Assembly (NCBI GenBank): GCA_945952575.1
Contig: CAMFIY010000150.1
Coordinates: 1-6,740 of the forward strand
Length of the DNA: 6,740 nt
Source: an uncultured Leucobacter sp.
Lineage (GTDB): Bacteria; Actinomycetota; Actinomycetes; Actinomycetales; Microbacteriaceae
Reading direction: 5' to 3'
The position numbers were made by a program, and so were the translations under genes. Positions 1 to 6,453 of the stretch are shown piece by piece. The notes under the pieces were generated by a model that saw only the letters and a list, made by a program, of their open reading frames with translations, had not been told where the DNA came from and searched no databases. Positions within the stretch are counted from its first letter, which is position 1. Every line of letters starts with the position of its first letter.

Positions 1-678
1 CATGAACGAGAGTCCCGACAGATCGATCAGTGCGAAGCCGAAGCTGATCGTCGCGTTCGCCACGATCAGGCCGGAGACGTTCGGCAGGATGTGCCGGGCG
101 CTGATGGCGAAGCCGTGCCGGCCCTGGACGCGGAGAGCCGCGACGTAGGGCAGGTTCCGCTCGCGCAGGGCCGCGCTGCGCACCACCCGGGCGATGTAGG
201 GCATGTAGGCGATCGAGAGCGCGATCACCGCCGCGGTGAGGCCCGAGCCGAAGAGCGCCGTGGCGAGGATCGCCAGCAGGATGCCGGGGAACGCGAAGAT
301 GGCGTCGATCACGCGCACGGCGATCGCATCGACCCAGCCGCCGAACCAGACCGCGGTCAGCCCGATCACCGTGCCGAGCACGGTGGCGAGGGTCACGACC
401 AGCAGCGGGCCGAGCAGTGCGGTGCGGGATCCGACGATGAGGCGGGTCAGGATGTCGCGGCCGCTCGCGTCGGCGCCGAGCGGGTACCAGGGGCTCATCG
501 GGGCGTAGGCGTATTCGAGGTCGACCGCGTTGGGGGCGGTCTGCACGAGGAGCGGACCGACTGCGGCGAGCAGCGCGATCGCGATCAGCGCCCAGAAGGC
601 GACCTGGCCGGAGACGCCGATCCCGGTCAGCGGCGCGAAGGCGATGCGGCGGCGCGCCGGGGCGGTGGCGGTGGTCAT
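1..678 (-). CDS. DppC-type ABC transporter permease, partial (C-terminus outside window)
   Basis: This is the second membrane subunit of a peptide/nickel-family (Dpp/Opp) ABC importer; it forms the translocation channel with the DppB-type partner encoded just upstream. My translation gives 226 residues, open to the window edge, against roughly 280-300 for the family. Residues 68-87 match the family signature (LGADASGRDILTRLIVGSRT). Hydrophobic segments lie near 25-46, 88-112, 121-140 and 147-160, with a fifth beginning near 203. The cytoplasmic EAA loop that docks on the ATPase lies near 169-200, with a Gly-containing core (YVAALRVQGRHGF) followed by RHILPN. The start is supported by a purine-rich GGAAGGAAGG on the minus strand (683-692) and by ATGA overlap with the preceding gene, which implies translational coupling. 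The substrate is unknown. ATPase and binding-protein genes probably follow to the left (inference). Confidence 0.93.
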   Translation of the reverse strand, partial: MTTATAPARRRIAFAPLTGIGVSGQVAFWALIAIALLAAVGPLLVQTAPNAVDLEYAYAPMSPWYPLGADASGRDILTRLIVGSRTALLGPLLVVTLATVLGTVIGLTAVWFGGWVDAIAVRVIDAIFAFPGILLAILATALFGSGLTAAVIALSIAYMPYIARVVRSAALRERNLPYVAALRVQGRHGFAISARHILPNVSGLIVANATISFGFALIDLSGLSFM

Positions 679-1691
679 GACGCCTTCCTTCCGAGCGAGA
701 TACGGGGGTCGAGCAGGGCGTAGGTGAGGTCGATCAGCGTGTTGAGGATGATGAACGAGGCCACGTAGATGAGGCAGATCGCCTGCACGACGGGGAAGTC
801 CTTCTTCTGCACCGAGTCGACGAGGAACTGGCCGAGGCCGCCGAGCTGGAAGATCTGCTCGATGACGACGCTGCCGGCGATGAGGCCGGCGATGGTGAGG
901 CCCGCGGCCGTGAGGCCGGGCATGGCGGCGTTGCGGACGACGTGGCGGCGCACGATGAAGCGATAGGCGAGGCCGCGAGAGACGGCCGTCTGCACGTGGT
1001 CCGATTTCAGCTCGCCCCGGATCGCGTTCTGCGTCAGGCGCGACACGAAGGCGATCGAGGCGATCGAGAGCGCCGCGCCCGGCAGCAGCATGTGGTAGAT
1101 CGCATCCCATCCCGGCGTTCCCGCGCCGTAGCTGGGGAACCAGCCGAGCTGCACCGAGAAGACGAGGATCAGCACGACCGCGGCGACGAAGCCGGGCACG
1201 GCCATGAGCGCCGTCGCCACCGTGATGATCGACTCGGAGAGGATCCCCGGCTTGAGGCCGGCGAAGAGGCCCACGGCGAGGCCGATCACCAGCACCAGCA
1301 CCGTCGCGACGAGCAGCAGCAGCGCGGTGTTCCCGACGCGCTGGCCGACCAGTGCCGAGACCGGGTCGTTGAAAATGATGGAGCGGCCGAGGTCGCCGGT
1401 GAGCACGCCGCCGAGCCAGCGGAAGTACTGGGCGAAGAACGGCTCGTTCAGGTGGTACTGGGCTTCGAGCTGCGCGATCGCCTCCGGCGTGACCGAGCGG
1501 CCCTGGGTGAGGAACGAGATCGGCGATCCCGGGGCGAGGTAGAGCGCGCCGAAGACCACGAGGCTGGCCAGCAGCATCGTGGCGACGAGCCCCCCGATCC
1601 TTCGGGCGACGAACGCGAGCGTCTGCGGCCATGCGCTCGCCGAGGCGGCGCTCCGCGTCGCCATGGCTCGCGTCGATGAGGTGTCAGTCAT
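675..1691 (-). CDS. DppB-type ABC transporter permease
   Basis: Inner-membrane permease of a peptide/nickel-family ABC importer, 338 residues, a normal to slightly long length for DppB/OppB. Six hydrophobic segments are visible near 34-54, 121-146, 154-180, 201-218, 261-280 and 301-326. The long extracytoplasmic stretch after segment 1 carries family features: LAPGSP (52-57), the LNEPFFAQYFRWLGG region (81-95) and GDLGRSI (99-105). The EAA docking loop spans about 233-259 (QTAVSRGLAYRFIVRRHVVRNA). The C-terminal LLDPRI motif (326-331) is typical. The start at 1691 has a GGAGAG-like site just upstream. Met10 (base 1664) is an alternative, since residues 1-20 are a polar Ser/Ala-rich leader of no recognised function. 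The gene begins 37 bases after the tetR stop and overlaps dppC by four bases, so all three are probably cotranscribed. Family assignment is firm; the transported compound is not determinable. Confidence 0.95.
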   Translation of the reverse strand: MTDTSSTRAMATRSAASASAWPQTLAFVARRIGGLVATMLLASLVVFGALYLAPGSPISFLTQGRSVTPEAIAQLEAQYHLNEPFFAQYFRWLGGVLTGDLGRSIIFNDPVSALVGQRVGNTALLLLVATVLVLVIGLAVGLFAGLKPGILSESIITVATALMAVPGFVAAVVLILVFSVQLGWFPSYGAGTPGWDAIYHMLLPGAALSIASIAFVSRLTQNAIRGELKSDHVQTAVSRGLAYRFIVRRHVVRNAAMPGLTAAGLTIAGLIAGSVVIEQIFQLGGLGQFLVDSVQKKDFPVVQAICLIYVASFIILNTLIDLTYALLDPRISLGRKAS

Positions 1692-1728
1692 GTCTCTCCG
1701 TTGAGTTCGTGCCGGTGTGGAGCGAAGG

Positions 1729-2358
1729 TCAGGTGGTCCGCCTCGCGAGGGCGCCGGCGGGAAGGCCGAGCTCGCGCTCGACCGAGGCGTAGACGACGGG
1801 GACGACGAGCGGCGTGACCTCGGTCAGCTCCTCGTTCGCGTAGCCGGTGAGGGCGTCGAGCAGGATGAGGATCAGCAGTGCCGACTCGTCGCGGTGCTCG
1901 CTGCGGGACTCTCCGGCCTCGATCCCCGACAGGATCAGCCGGGTGAGCAGGGTACGGTTCGCCGTCTCCTCCTCGGACACCGCGTGGCGCAGGGCCTCGT
2001 TGTATCGGCTGAGGTTGCGGGCGTTGAGCCAGAGCCGGCTCATCTCCGCGCTCTGCGGGGCGAACGCGCGCGACAGGAGCGCCGCGATGCGCGTGAGCGC
2101 CGAGTCGTCCGCCTCGTGCGCGAAGAGCATCTCGCGCTCGGTCCGAGTCGTCTGGACGAAGGCGTCCGCCACGAGCGCCTCGGCCTCGGGGAAGTAGTGG
2201 TTGATGAGTCCGGGTCGGACTCCGACCTGCTCGGCGACGTGGCGGAGGGTGATCCGTTCGAGACCCTCGTCGATGCCGATCCGCGCGGCGGCGGCGACGA
2301 TCCCGGCCCGCCGTTCTGCGGCGGGGAGGTAGCTGCGCGTCGATGAGCTCTGTGCCAT
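1729..2358 (-). CDS. TetR-family transcriptional regulator (BetI-like)
   Basis: A 209-residue DNA-binding repressor of usual TetR size. The N-terminal domain fits the family: helix 1 about 13-31 (AAERRAGIVAAAARIGIDEG), then ITLRHVAEQVGV and a recognition helix ending in LINHYFPE (helix-turn-helix about 37-57). The C-terminal ligand-binding/dimerisation half is helical, and the SALLILILLDALTGYANEEL region resembles BetI-type C-terminal domains. The open frame runs far upstream, but the only reasonable start is ATG at 2358. No Shine-Dalgarno is visible, and the inferred promoter puts the transcript start at or next to the ATG. It is first in the operon with the two permeases and divergent from the amidohydrolase operon. 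Inference: it represses itself, the importer and the hydrolases by binding the palindrome at 2378-2397, with a substrate or product of the pathway as inducer. Confidence 0.93.
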   Translation of the reverse strand: MAQSSSTRSYLPAAERRAGIVAAAARIGIDEGLERITLRHVAEQVGVRPGLINHYFPEAEALVADAFVQTTRTEREMLFAHEADDSALTRIAALLSRAFAPQSAEMSRLWLNARNLSRYNEALRHAVSEEETANRTLLTRLILSGIEAGESRSEHRDESALLILILLDALTGYANEELTEVTPLVVPVVYASVERELGLPAGALARRTT

Positions 2359-2365
2359 GCGGATG

Positions 2366-2395
2366 ATAGTAACCCCATTTTGACCATTTGGCCAA
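2366..2395 (-). promoter_or_regulatory. Predicted promoter of tetR-permease operon (leaderless)
   Basis: On the minus strand a -35-like TTGGCC (2390-2395) and a -10-like TACTAT (2366-2371) are separated by 18 bases. Each matches four of six positions of the sigma-70/SigA consensus. Transcription would start about seven bases past the -10, near 2358-2359, which is the A of the tetR start codon. This explains the missing ribosome binding site, because leaderless mRNAs are common in actinobacteria. The palindrome at 2378-2397 covers the spacer and the -35, so repressor binding there would block this promoter. Predicted from sequence only. Confidence 0.45.
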
Positions 2396-2397
2396 AA
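2378..2397. promoter_or_regulatory. Candidate TetR operator, 20-bp imperfect palindrome
   Basis: The sequence TTTTGACCATTTGGCCAAAA pairs with its own reverse complement at 16 of 20 positions: the outer five bases on each side match perfectly, and so do the inner CCA/TGG arms. It lies between the divergent tetR and amidohydrolase genes, 20 bases from the tetR start, in the most AT-rich stretch of the region. Length and twofold symmetry are typical of TetR-family operators. It overlaps the inferred -35 of tetR and a TTGACC (2380-2385) that could be the -35 of the rightward operon, so one bound dimer could repress both directions. The regulator assignment is inferred from position. Confidence 0.6.
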
Positions 2398-2407
2398 GTG
2401 ATTGAAT
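2380..2407 (+). promoter_or_regulatory. Possible promoter of amidohydrolase-C45 operon
   Basis: TTGACC (2380-2385; five of six consensus positions) is followed after 16 bases by TTGAAT (2402-2407; four of six). Transcription would start near 2414, leaving an untranslated leader of about 70 bases that contains the second dyad (2412-2435). The -10 match is weak and the spacing one base short of the optimum, so the exact hexamers are uncertain, but no better pair is obvious between 2359 and 2482. Confidence 0.3.
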
Positions 2408-2411
2408 AAGT

Positions 2412-2435
2412 GACCAATACGTGATCTTCTTGGTC
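2412..2435. promoter_or_regulatory. Second dyad, GACCAA-N12-TTGGTC
   Basis: A perfect 6-bp inverted repeat, GACCAA (2412-2417) and TTGGTC (2430-2435), is separated by 12 bases. The GACCA half-site is shared with the palindrome at 2378-2397, and the two TGACCA copies start exactly 30 bases apart (2381 and 2411), about three helical turns. This suggests a secondary repressor site on the same DNA face, downstream of the likely rightward transcription start. A chance 6-bp dyad cannot be excluded. Confidence 0.35.
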
Positions 2436-2482
2436 TGGGCGGCGCGGTTGCCGCGACTGACCCGATACGGGAGGCGGGGCGG

Positions 2483-4123
2483 ATGAACGACGAATCGACG
2501 GCATACGCGGAGACGATCCTCTGCGCGGGCTCGATCCCGGCCCTCGTCCCGGAGCCCGCCGGGCCGGGAGATCCGGGCGCCTGCGTCGCGATCTCGGGAG
2601 GCCGGATCCTCGAGATCGGCGGAGCCGAGCTGATGGAGCGGCGGTGCGGGCCCGGCACAGAGGTGCACGACTTCGGATCCGATGCCGCCATCCTGCCCGG
2701 GCTCGTGGACGGCCACACCCACCCGGTCTGGGGATCGGAGAGCACCGGCGGCCGGCTCGCGATGAGCGGGGTCGCGTCCCTCGCGGAGGCTCGCACCCGC
2801 CTGGCCGAAGCGGTCGCCGCGACGCCTGCCGACGGATGGGTCACCGGCTACGACTTCGACGTGAACGTCTACCGGGGCGAGCCGGAGGGCCGCGTCTTCG
2901 GCGAGTGGTTCCCCGGGCGGAAGATCTCGCTGATGACGCGCGACGCGCACGCGCTGCTGGTGAGCCCGGCGGTGGTGGCGGAACTCGGTCTGACCGGGGA
3001 CGAGGCCTTCGCGGACGCCTCGGACATCGTCGCGGACGCCGACGGCCCCACCGGCTGGGTGGTCGAACTGCAGGCGATGGATCTCGTGCTCGCGCACTAC
3101 CCGCAGCAGCCGATCGAGACGCAGGCCGCGCACCTGCTCGCGGCGCTCGGCGACTTCGCGCGTCACGGCCTCACCGGTGTGCACGCGCTCGACTTCCACG
3201 ACCCGTCCGAGCAGCTGTTCCGGCTGCTCGAGGAGGCGGGCGAGCTGCCGGTCCGGGTGCGGTGCTCGCCGCTCGTGCCCGCCGACTCGGGGCCAGACGA
3301 GTGGGCGCGGATCGCCGACCTGGTCGGCACCGGCGGGCGGCGCTGGCGGGTCGAAGGCGTCAAGTTCATGCTCGACGGGACGGCCGACAACGGCACCGCC
3401 TGGTTCGAGACACCGGACGCGTTCGGTGAGAACCATGAGGCGCTCTGGCGCAGCACCGACGCCTATCGGGAGGCGGTGCGATTCTTCACCGAGCGCGGCA
3501 TCCCGACGGCGACGCACGCCATCGGCGATCGCGCGGTGCGCTTCGTGCTCGACACGGTGGCCGAGGTCGGCAGGCCGGTCGGCGGGCCGCACCGCGTCGA
3601 GCACCTCGAGTCGATCCCGGACGCGCTGCTCGACCGCTTCGCCGAGCTGGGCGTGGTCGCCGGTCTGCAGCCCTCGCACGCGACGCGTCTGACCGCGCCG
3701 GATCAGAGCGACGGATGGTCGCGGAGGATCGGGGCCGATCGCGTGGCGCACGGCTGGCGGATCCGCGACCTCATCGATCACGGCGCCGTCGTCACCCTGA
3801 GCTCCGACTGGCCCATCGGCGTCGGCGACCCGCGGGTCTCCCTCGCTGATGCCCAGCTGCGCCGTCCGGTGGACGCGCCCGACCAGGCGCCCGTGCAGCC
3901 CAGCCAGCGGATCACCGCGGCCGAGGCCTACCGGGCCATGACGCTCGCCCCCGCCATCGCCGCGGGGATCGACGGGGAGTACGGGAGGGTGTCCGCGGGC
4001 CGCCGTGCCGACCTGGTGGTCTTCGCGGCGGATCCGCTCGGGCTCGAACCGGAGGCCCAGGCGCGGAATCCGGTGCTCGCCACGTACATTGACGGACAGA
4101 GAATCGAATTCGAAGATCGATGA
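2483..4123 (+). CDS. YtcJ/NfdA-like metal-dependent amidohydrolase (Amidohydro_3)
   Basis: A 546-residue cytoplasmic enzyme of the amidohydrolase superfamily, full length for the YtcJ/N-substituted formamide deformylase-like group; no signal peptide is seen. The N-terminal beta-sandwich part contains CVAISGGRILEIGG (34-47). The metal-ligand HxH is His78/His80 in LPGLVDGHTHPVW. Further signatures are RDAHALLV (153-160), VKFMLDGTADNGTAWF (293-308, Lys294 being the candidate bridging residue), THAIGDRAV (344-352, His345), PHRVEHLE (369-376), GLQPSHA (394-400) and LSSDWPI (439-445, Asp442). The tail GRRADLVVFAADPL (506-519) returns to the sandwich domain. The start is supported by GGGAGG (2469-2474), eight bases upstream. 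Known members hydrolyse C-N bonds of amides or formamides, but most are uncharacterised, so the substrate is open. The stop lies in an ATGA next to the downstream gene, implying one operon. Confidence 0.92.
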   Translation: MNDESTAYAETILCAGSIPALVPEPAGPGDPGACVAISGGRILEIGGAELMERRCGPGTEVHDFGSDAAILPGLVDGHTHPVWGSESTGGRLAMSGVASLAEARTRLAEAVAATPADGWVTGYDFDVNVYRGEPEGRVFGEWFPGRKISLMTRDAHALLVSPAVVAELGLTGDEAFADASDIVADADGPTGWVVELQAMDLVLAHYPQQPIETQAAHLLAALGDFARHGLTGVHALDFHDPSEQLFRLLEEAGELPVRVRCSPLVPADSGPDEWARIADLVGTGGRRWRVEGVKFMLDGTADNGTAWFETPDAFGENHEALWRSTDAYREAVRFFTERGIPTATHAIGDRAVRFVLDTVAEVGRPVGGPHRVEHLESIPDALLDRFAELGVVAGLQPSHATRLTAPDQSDGWSRRIGADRVAHGWRIRDLIDHGAVVTLSSDWPIGVGDPRVSLADAQLRRPVDAPDQAPVQPSQRITAAEAYRAMTLAPAIAAGIDGEYGRVSAGRRADLVVFAADPLGLEPEAQARNPVLATYIDGQRIEFEDR

Positions 4124-4128
4124 AGGGA
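4123..4128 (+). promoter_or_regulatory. Ribosome binding site deciding the C45 gene start
   Basis: AAGGGA lies six bases before the ATG at 4135. An earlier in-frame ATG at 4120, inside the ATGA junction with the amidohydrolase, has only a weak purine run before it. The spacing favours 4135, giving 364 residues rather than 369. The Shine-Dalgarno overlaps the stop codon of the preceding gene by one base, which fits coupled translation. Confidence 0.6.
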
Positions 4129-4134
4129 ACCACG

Positions 4135-5229
4135 ATGACCACGAAGCCCGAACGCCTGCACCTGATCGTCGAAGGCGCCACGCGCGCCGAGCTCGGACGC
4201 AGCCGCGGCGCCCAGCTGCGCGACAGCCTCGCTGCGGCGTACGCGAAGTACGCCGAGCTCTTCCGCACCTCCGGCATCGGTGAGGCGCAGGAGCAGGAGG
4301 CCGTCGAGCGCACGCTCGTGACCCTGCGGGCGTGGCGTCCCGAGGTGGTGGCCGAGCTCGAGGAGCTCGCTGAGGCCGCCGGGTCGCCGCTGGCCCACGT
4401 CGTCGCCCTGAACGCGCGCACCGAGATCCTGGCGCTCGGCGCGAAGAGCAACCCGGAGTGCTCGACGATCGCCGCCCGTGTCGGCGGCGGCGTCCGCGAC
4501 GACGGCACGGTCGATCCCGGCCGCATGATGGGCGTGCAGACCTGGGACTGGCACGTCGAGCTCGATCCGTTCTGGCACACGCACGAGGTCGCCGGGCCCG
4601 GCTACCGCTTCGCGGGCGTGACGGAGCAGGGGATCCTGGGCAAGATCGGCGTCAACTCGGCGGGACTCGCCACGCACTTCAACATCCTGGCGCACACGCA
4701 GGACGGCCCGGGCGGCATCCCGATGCACATCCTCTCGAACGTCGTGCTGACCGAGTGCGCCACGGTCGCCGAGGCGATCGAGCTCGTGCGTGCCGCACCG
4801 ATCAGCTCCTCGAGCTCCCTCACGCTGCTCGACGCGGATCGCGCCGTCTCGCTGGAGATCACCCCGGTGGGCGTCTTCGAGGTCCCGCAGCGCGAGGGCG
4901 CCGTCATCCGCACCAATCACTTCCAGGATCCGGGATCGATCGCCGGCGAGAAGCCGGATTTCGCCCCGGACTCGCCCGATCGCCTCGCGCTCGTGCAGTC
5001 GCGCCTCGCAGTCGGGCCGCCGGCCGATGCCGACGCCATGGTGCAGCTGCTCGTGAGCGGCGAGGGCGAGGCGCCGCTCACCTGCGTGCCCGACATGGCG
5101 CTGAACTACGGCGAGCGGTGGGCCTCGCTCTGCACGGTCGTCACCGAGCCGGCCGCGCGCACCATCCGGATCCTCGACGGCATGCCGACCGAGGCCGCGA
5201 CCGGGGCCTGGCGGGTGCTGACGGTCTGA
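4135..5229 (+). CDS. C45-type Ntn hydrolase / acyl-CoA:6-APA acyltransferase-like protein
   Basis: A 364-residue protein of the peptidase C45 (acyl-CoA:6-aminopenicillanic acid acyltransferase) group, whose members self-cleave before a catalytic Cys and then hydrolyse or transfer an N-acyl group. Visible signatures: RSRGAQLRD (22-30); ALNARTEI (91-98); the presumed nucleophile Cys109 in NPECSTIAA; QTWDWH (135-140), equivalent to the family's NWDW/NWDF with a likely active-site Asp138; VTEQGILGKIGVNSAGLATHFN (162-183); SSSSLTLLDADRAVSLEITP (225-244); and RTNHF (259-263, Asn261). The residue before Cys109 is Glu, where the fungal enzyme has Gly. No signal peptide is seen, so it probably acts in the cytoplasm. 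It follows the amidohydrolase directly in one operon. Inference: it removes or transfers an acyl group on a compound imported by the adjacent transporter. A beta-lactam substrate is not implied, since most bacterial members are uncharacterised. Confidence 0.87.
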   Translation: MTTKPERLHLIVEGATRAELGRSRGAQLRDSLAAAYAKYAELFRTSGIGEAQEQEAVERTLVTLRAWRPEVVAELEELAEAAGSPLAHVVALNARTEILALGAKSNPECSTIAARVGGGVRDDGTVDPGRMMGVQTWDWHVELDPFWHTHEVAGPGYRFAGVTEQGILGKIGVNSAGLATHFNILAHTQDGPGGIPMHILSNVVLTECATVAEAIELVRAAPISSSSSLTLLDADRAVSLEITPVGVFEVPQREGAVIRTNHFQDPGSIAGEKPDFAPDSPDRLALVQSRLAVGPPADADAMVQLLVSGEGEAPLTCVPDMALNYGERWASLCTVVTEPAARTIRILDGMPTEAATGAWRVLTV

Positions 5230-5238
5230 TCCCCCGGG

Positions 5239-5282
5239 GCGCCGGATCGCACGCGCTCGTCCCCGCAGCATGGGATCGGCGC
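5239..5282. terminator. Possible bidirectional hairpin between convergent genes
   Basis: The 111-bp gap between two convergent stop codons (5230-5340) contains GCGCCGGATC (5239-5248) and GATCGGCGC (5274-5282). These pair over nine base pairs with one bulged G and a loop of about 25 bases. No T-tract follows on either strand, and a compact palindrome CCCCGGGG (5232-5239 region) abuts it. The position suits a shared terminator, but the long loop and missing U-run make the call weak. Confidence 0.25.
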
Positions 5283-5340
5283 GCAGGCTCGCACGGCCGC
5301 GACCATCGCGTACTGCGGCGAGCGGCTCCGGAGGTCCGCG

Positions 5341-6375
5341 CTACTCGGCGAGCAGCTCGCGCACCCGCGGGATCACCTCACCGGCGTAGCGCTCGATGCT
5401 CGACATGAGCATCTCGTGCGGCATCGTGCCGTTGGCGTACTTGAGGTCGAAGCGGTCCGCGCCGAGCGCGCGAACGGTCGCGGCGATCTTCTGCGCGACG
5501 GACTCAGTAGATCCTACGTAGAGCGAGCCCGAGTCCGCCTCGTGGTCGAACTCGGCGCGCGTCGTCTCGGGCCAGCCGCGCTCGCGCCCGATCCGGTTCC
5601 GGTTCGCCGCGAAGTGCTCCCAGAGCTCATCCCGGGCCTGGGCATCGGTCTCGGCCACATGGCCGGGGGAATGCACCCCCAGCGGCATCGGATCGGCTCC
5701 GAGCTCGTCCTGCGCCCGCCGGTACAGGTCGACGAACGGGCGGAAGCGGACGGGATCGCCGCCGATGATGGCGAGCATCATCGGGATCCCGACCTGCACG
5801 GAGCGGAGCACCGACTGCGGGCTGCCGCCCACGCCGATCCACGCGCGGACGCCGCCGGGCTGCTCGGTCTTCGGATGGACCTCCTGCTCGACCAGCGTCG
5901 AGCGGTGCCGCCCCGACCAGGTCACCGGCCCCTCCGCGCGCAGGGCGGAGAAGAGGTCGAGCTTCTCGCTGAAGAGCTGGTCGTAGTCCGCGAGGTCGTA
6001 GCCGAACAGCGGGAACGACTCGGTGAACGACCCGCGGCCCAGGATCACCTCCGCCCGCCCGCTGCTCACCGCGTCGAGGGTGGCGAATCGCTCGTAGACT
6101 CGCACCGGGTCGTCGCTCGAGAGCACCGTGACCCCGGTGCCGAGCAGGATCCGCTCCGTGCGCGAGGCGATCGCGGCGAGCACGATCTCGGGCGAGCTGA
6201 TGGCGAAGTCGTTCCGGTGGTGCTCGCCGAGCGTGATCGCGTCCACGCCGAGGCGGTCGGCCAGCGCCGCCTCCTCGACCACATTGCGGAGCACCTGCGC
6301 GGGATGGAGGCGCGCGCCGTCCCGATCAACCGTTATGTCGCCGAAGGAGTCGAGGCCGAGAATCACGTCTGTCAT
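5341..6375 (-). CDS. LLM-class flavin-dependent oxidoreductase (Atu2307/SP_0267-type)
   Basis: A 344-residue TIM-barrel protein of the luciferase-like monooxygenase superfamily, expected to use reduced FMN or F420; these families rarely carry their own flavin reductase domain. It begins with ILGLDSFGD (5-13). It carries GVDAITLGEHHRNDFAISSPEIVLAAIA (43-70), ILLGTGVTVLSSDDPVRVYERFATLD (76-101), GRAEVILGRGSFTESFPLFGYDL (106-128), IGVGGSPQSVLR (180-191), LAIIGG (201-206), GVHSPGHVAETD (233-244), GRERGWP (263-269) and a C-terminal GEVIPRVRELLAE. I associate this pattern with the Atu2307/SP_0267 group (the LLM_2I7G-type family). The start at 6375 is chosen because homology begins there and GAGGT lies about ten bases upstream; an upstream in-frame ATG would add 26 residues unlike the family. 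The substrate is unknown. It converges on the hydrolase operon, so a shared pathway is only a guess. Confidence 0.92.
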   Translation of the reverse strand: MTDVILGLDSFGDITVDRDGARLHPAQVLRNVVEEAALADRLGVDAITLGEHHRNDFAISSPEIVLAAIASRTERILLGTGVTVLSSDDPVRVYERFATLDAVSSGRAEVILGRGSFTESFPLFGYDLADYDQLFSEKLDLFSALRAEGPVTWSGRHRSTLVEQEVHPKTEQPGGVRAWIGVGGSPQSVLRSVQVGIPMMLAIIGGDPVRFRPFVDLYRRAQDELGADPMPLGVHSPGHVAETDAQARDELWEHFAANRNRIGRERGWPETTRAEFDHEADSGSLYVGSTESVAQKIAATVRALGADRFDLKYANGTMPHEMLMSSIERYAGEVIPRVRELLAE

Positions 6376-6428
6376 ACCGGGAAGAACCTCGCAAAGCGGC
6401 AGAGTATTCCATCCACTCGAGATGATTC

Positions 6429-6443
6429 CGGCGTGCCACGCCG
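6429..6443. promoter_or_regulatory. 15-bp perfect palindrome CGGCGTG-C-CACGCCG
   Basis: Seven-base arms CGGCGTG (6429-6435) and CACGCCG (6437-6443) flank a single central C, 54 bases upstream of the monooxygenase start. With a one-base centre it cannot form a normal hairpin, so a dimeric protein-binding site is the likelier meaning. No regulator is assigned. Confidence 0.35.
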
Positions 6444-6453
6444 AGCATCGCAA

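Noticed and set aside
942..1679. A 245-codon plus-strand frame opposite the DppB permease
   Set aside because: Charged low-complexity translation from the complement of a hydrophobic membrane protein; shadow frame.
1729..2844. A 371-residue extended form of the TetR protein
   Set aside because: The extra 162 residues cross the AT-rich operator region and run antisense to the amidohydrolase; TetR homology and a usable start begin at 2358.
1688..3781. A 697-codon open frame on the minus strand across tetR and antisense to the amidohydrolase
   Set aside because: Arg/Pro/His-rich low-complexity translation with no domain, antisense to clear motifs of the amidohydrolase and out of frame with the TetR protein; a GC-rich shadow frame.
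4135..5229. Assigning the C45 protein as a penicillin-biosynthesis acyltransferase
   Set aside because: No beta-lactam biosynthesis genes are present and the family is broad; only the fold and family are supported.
3928..5271. Long minus-strand frames (447 and 222 codons) opposite the C45 gene
   Set aside because: Composition-driven antisense frames; the plus strand carries all recognisable C45 signatures.
5230..5340. A clear rho-independent terminator between the convergent genes
   Set aside because: Only a long-loop inverted repeat without a T-tract was found, so it is listed as a weak terminator candidate and nothing firmer.
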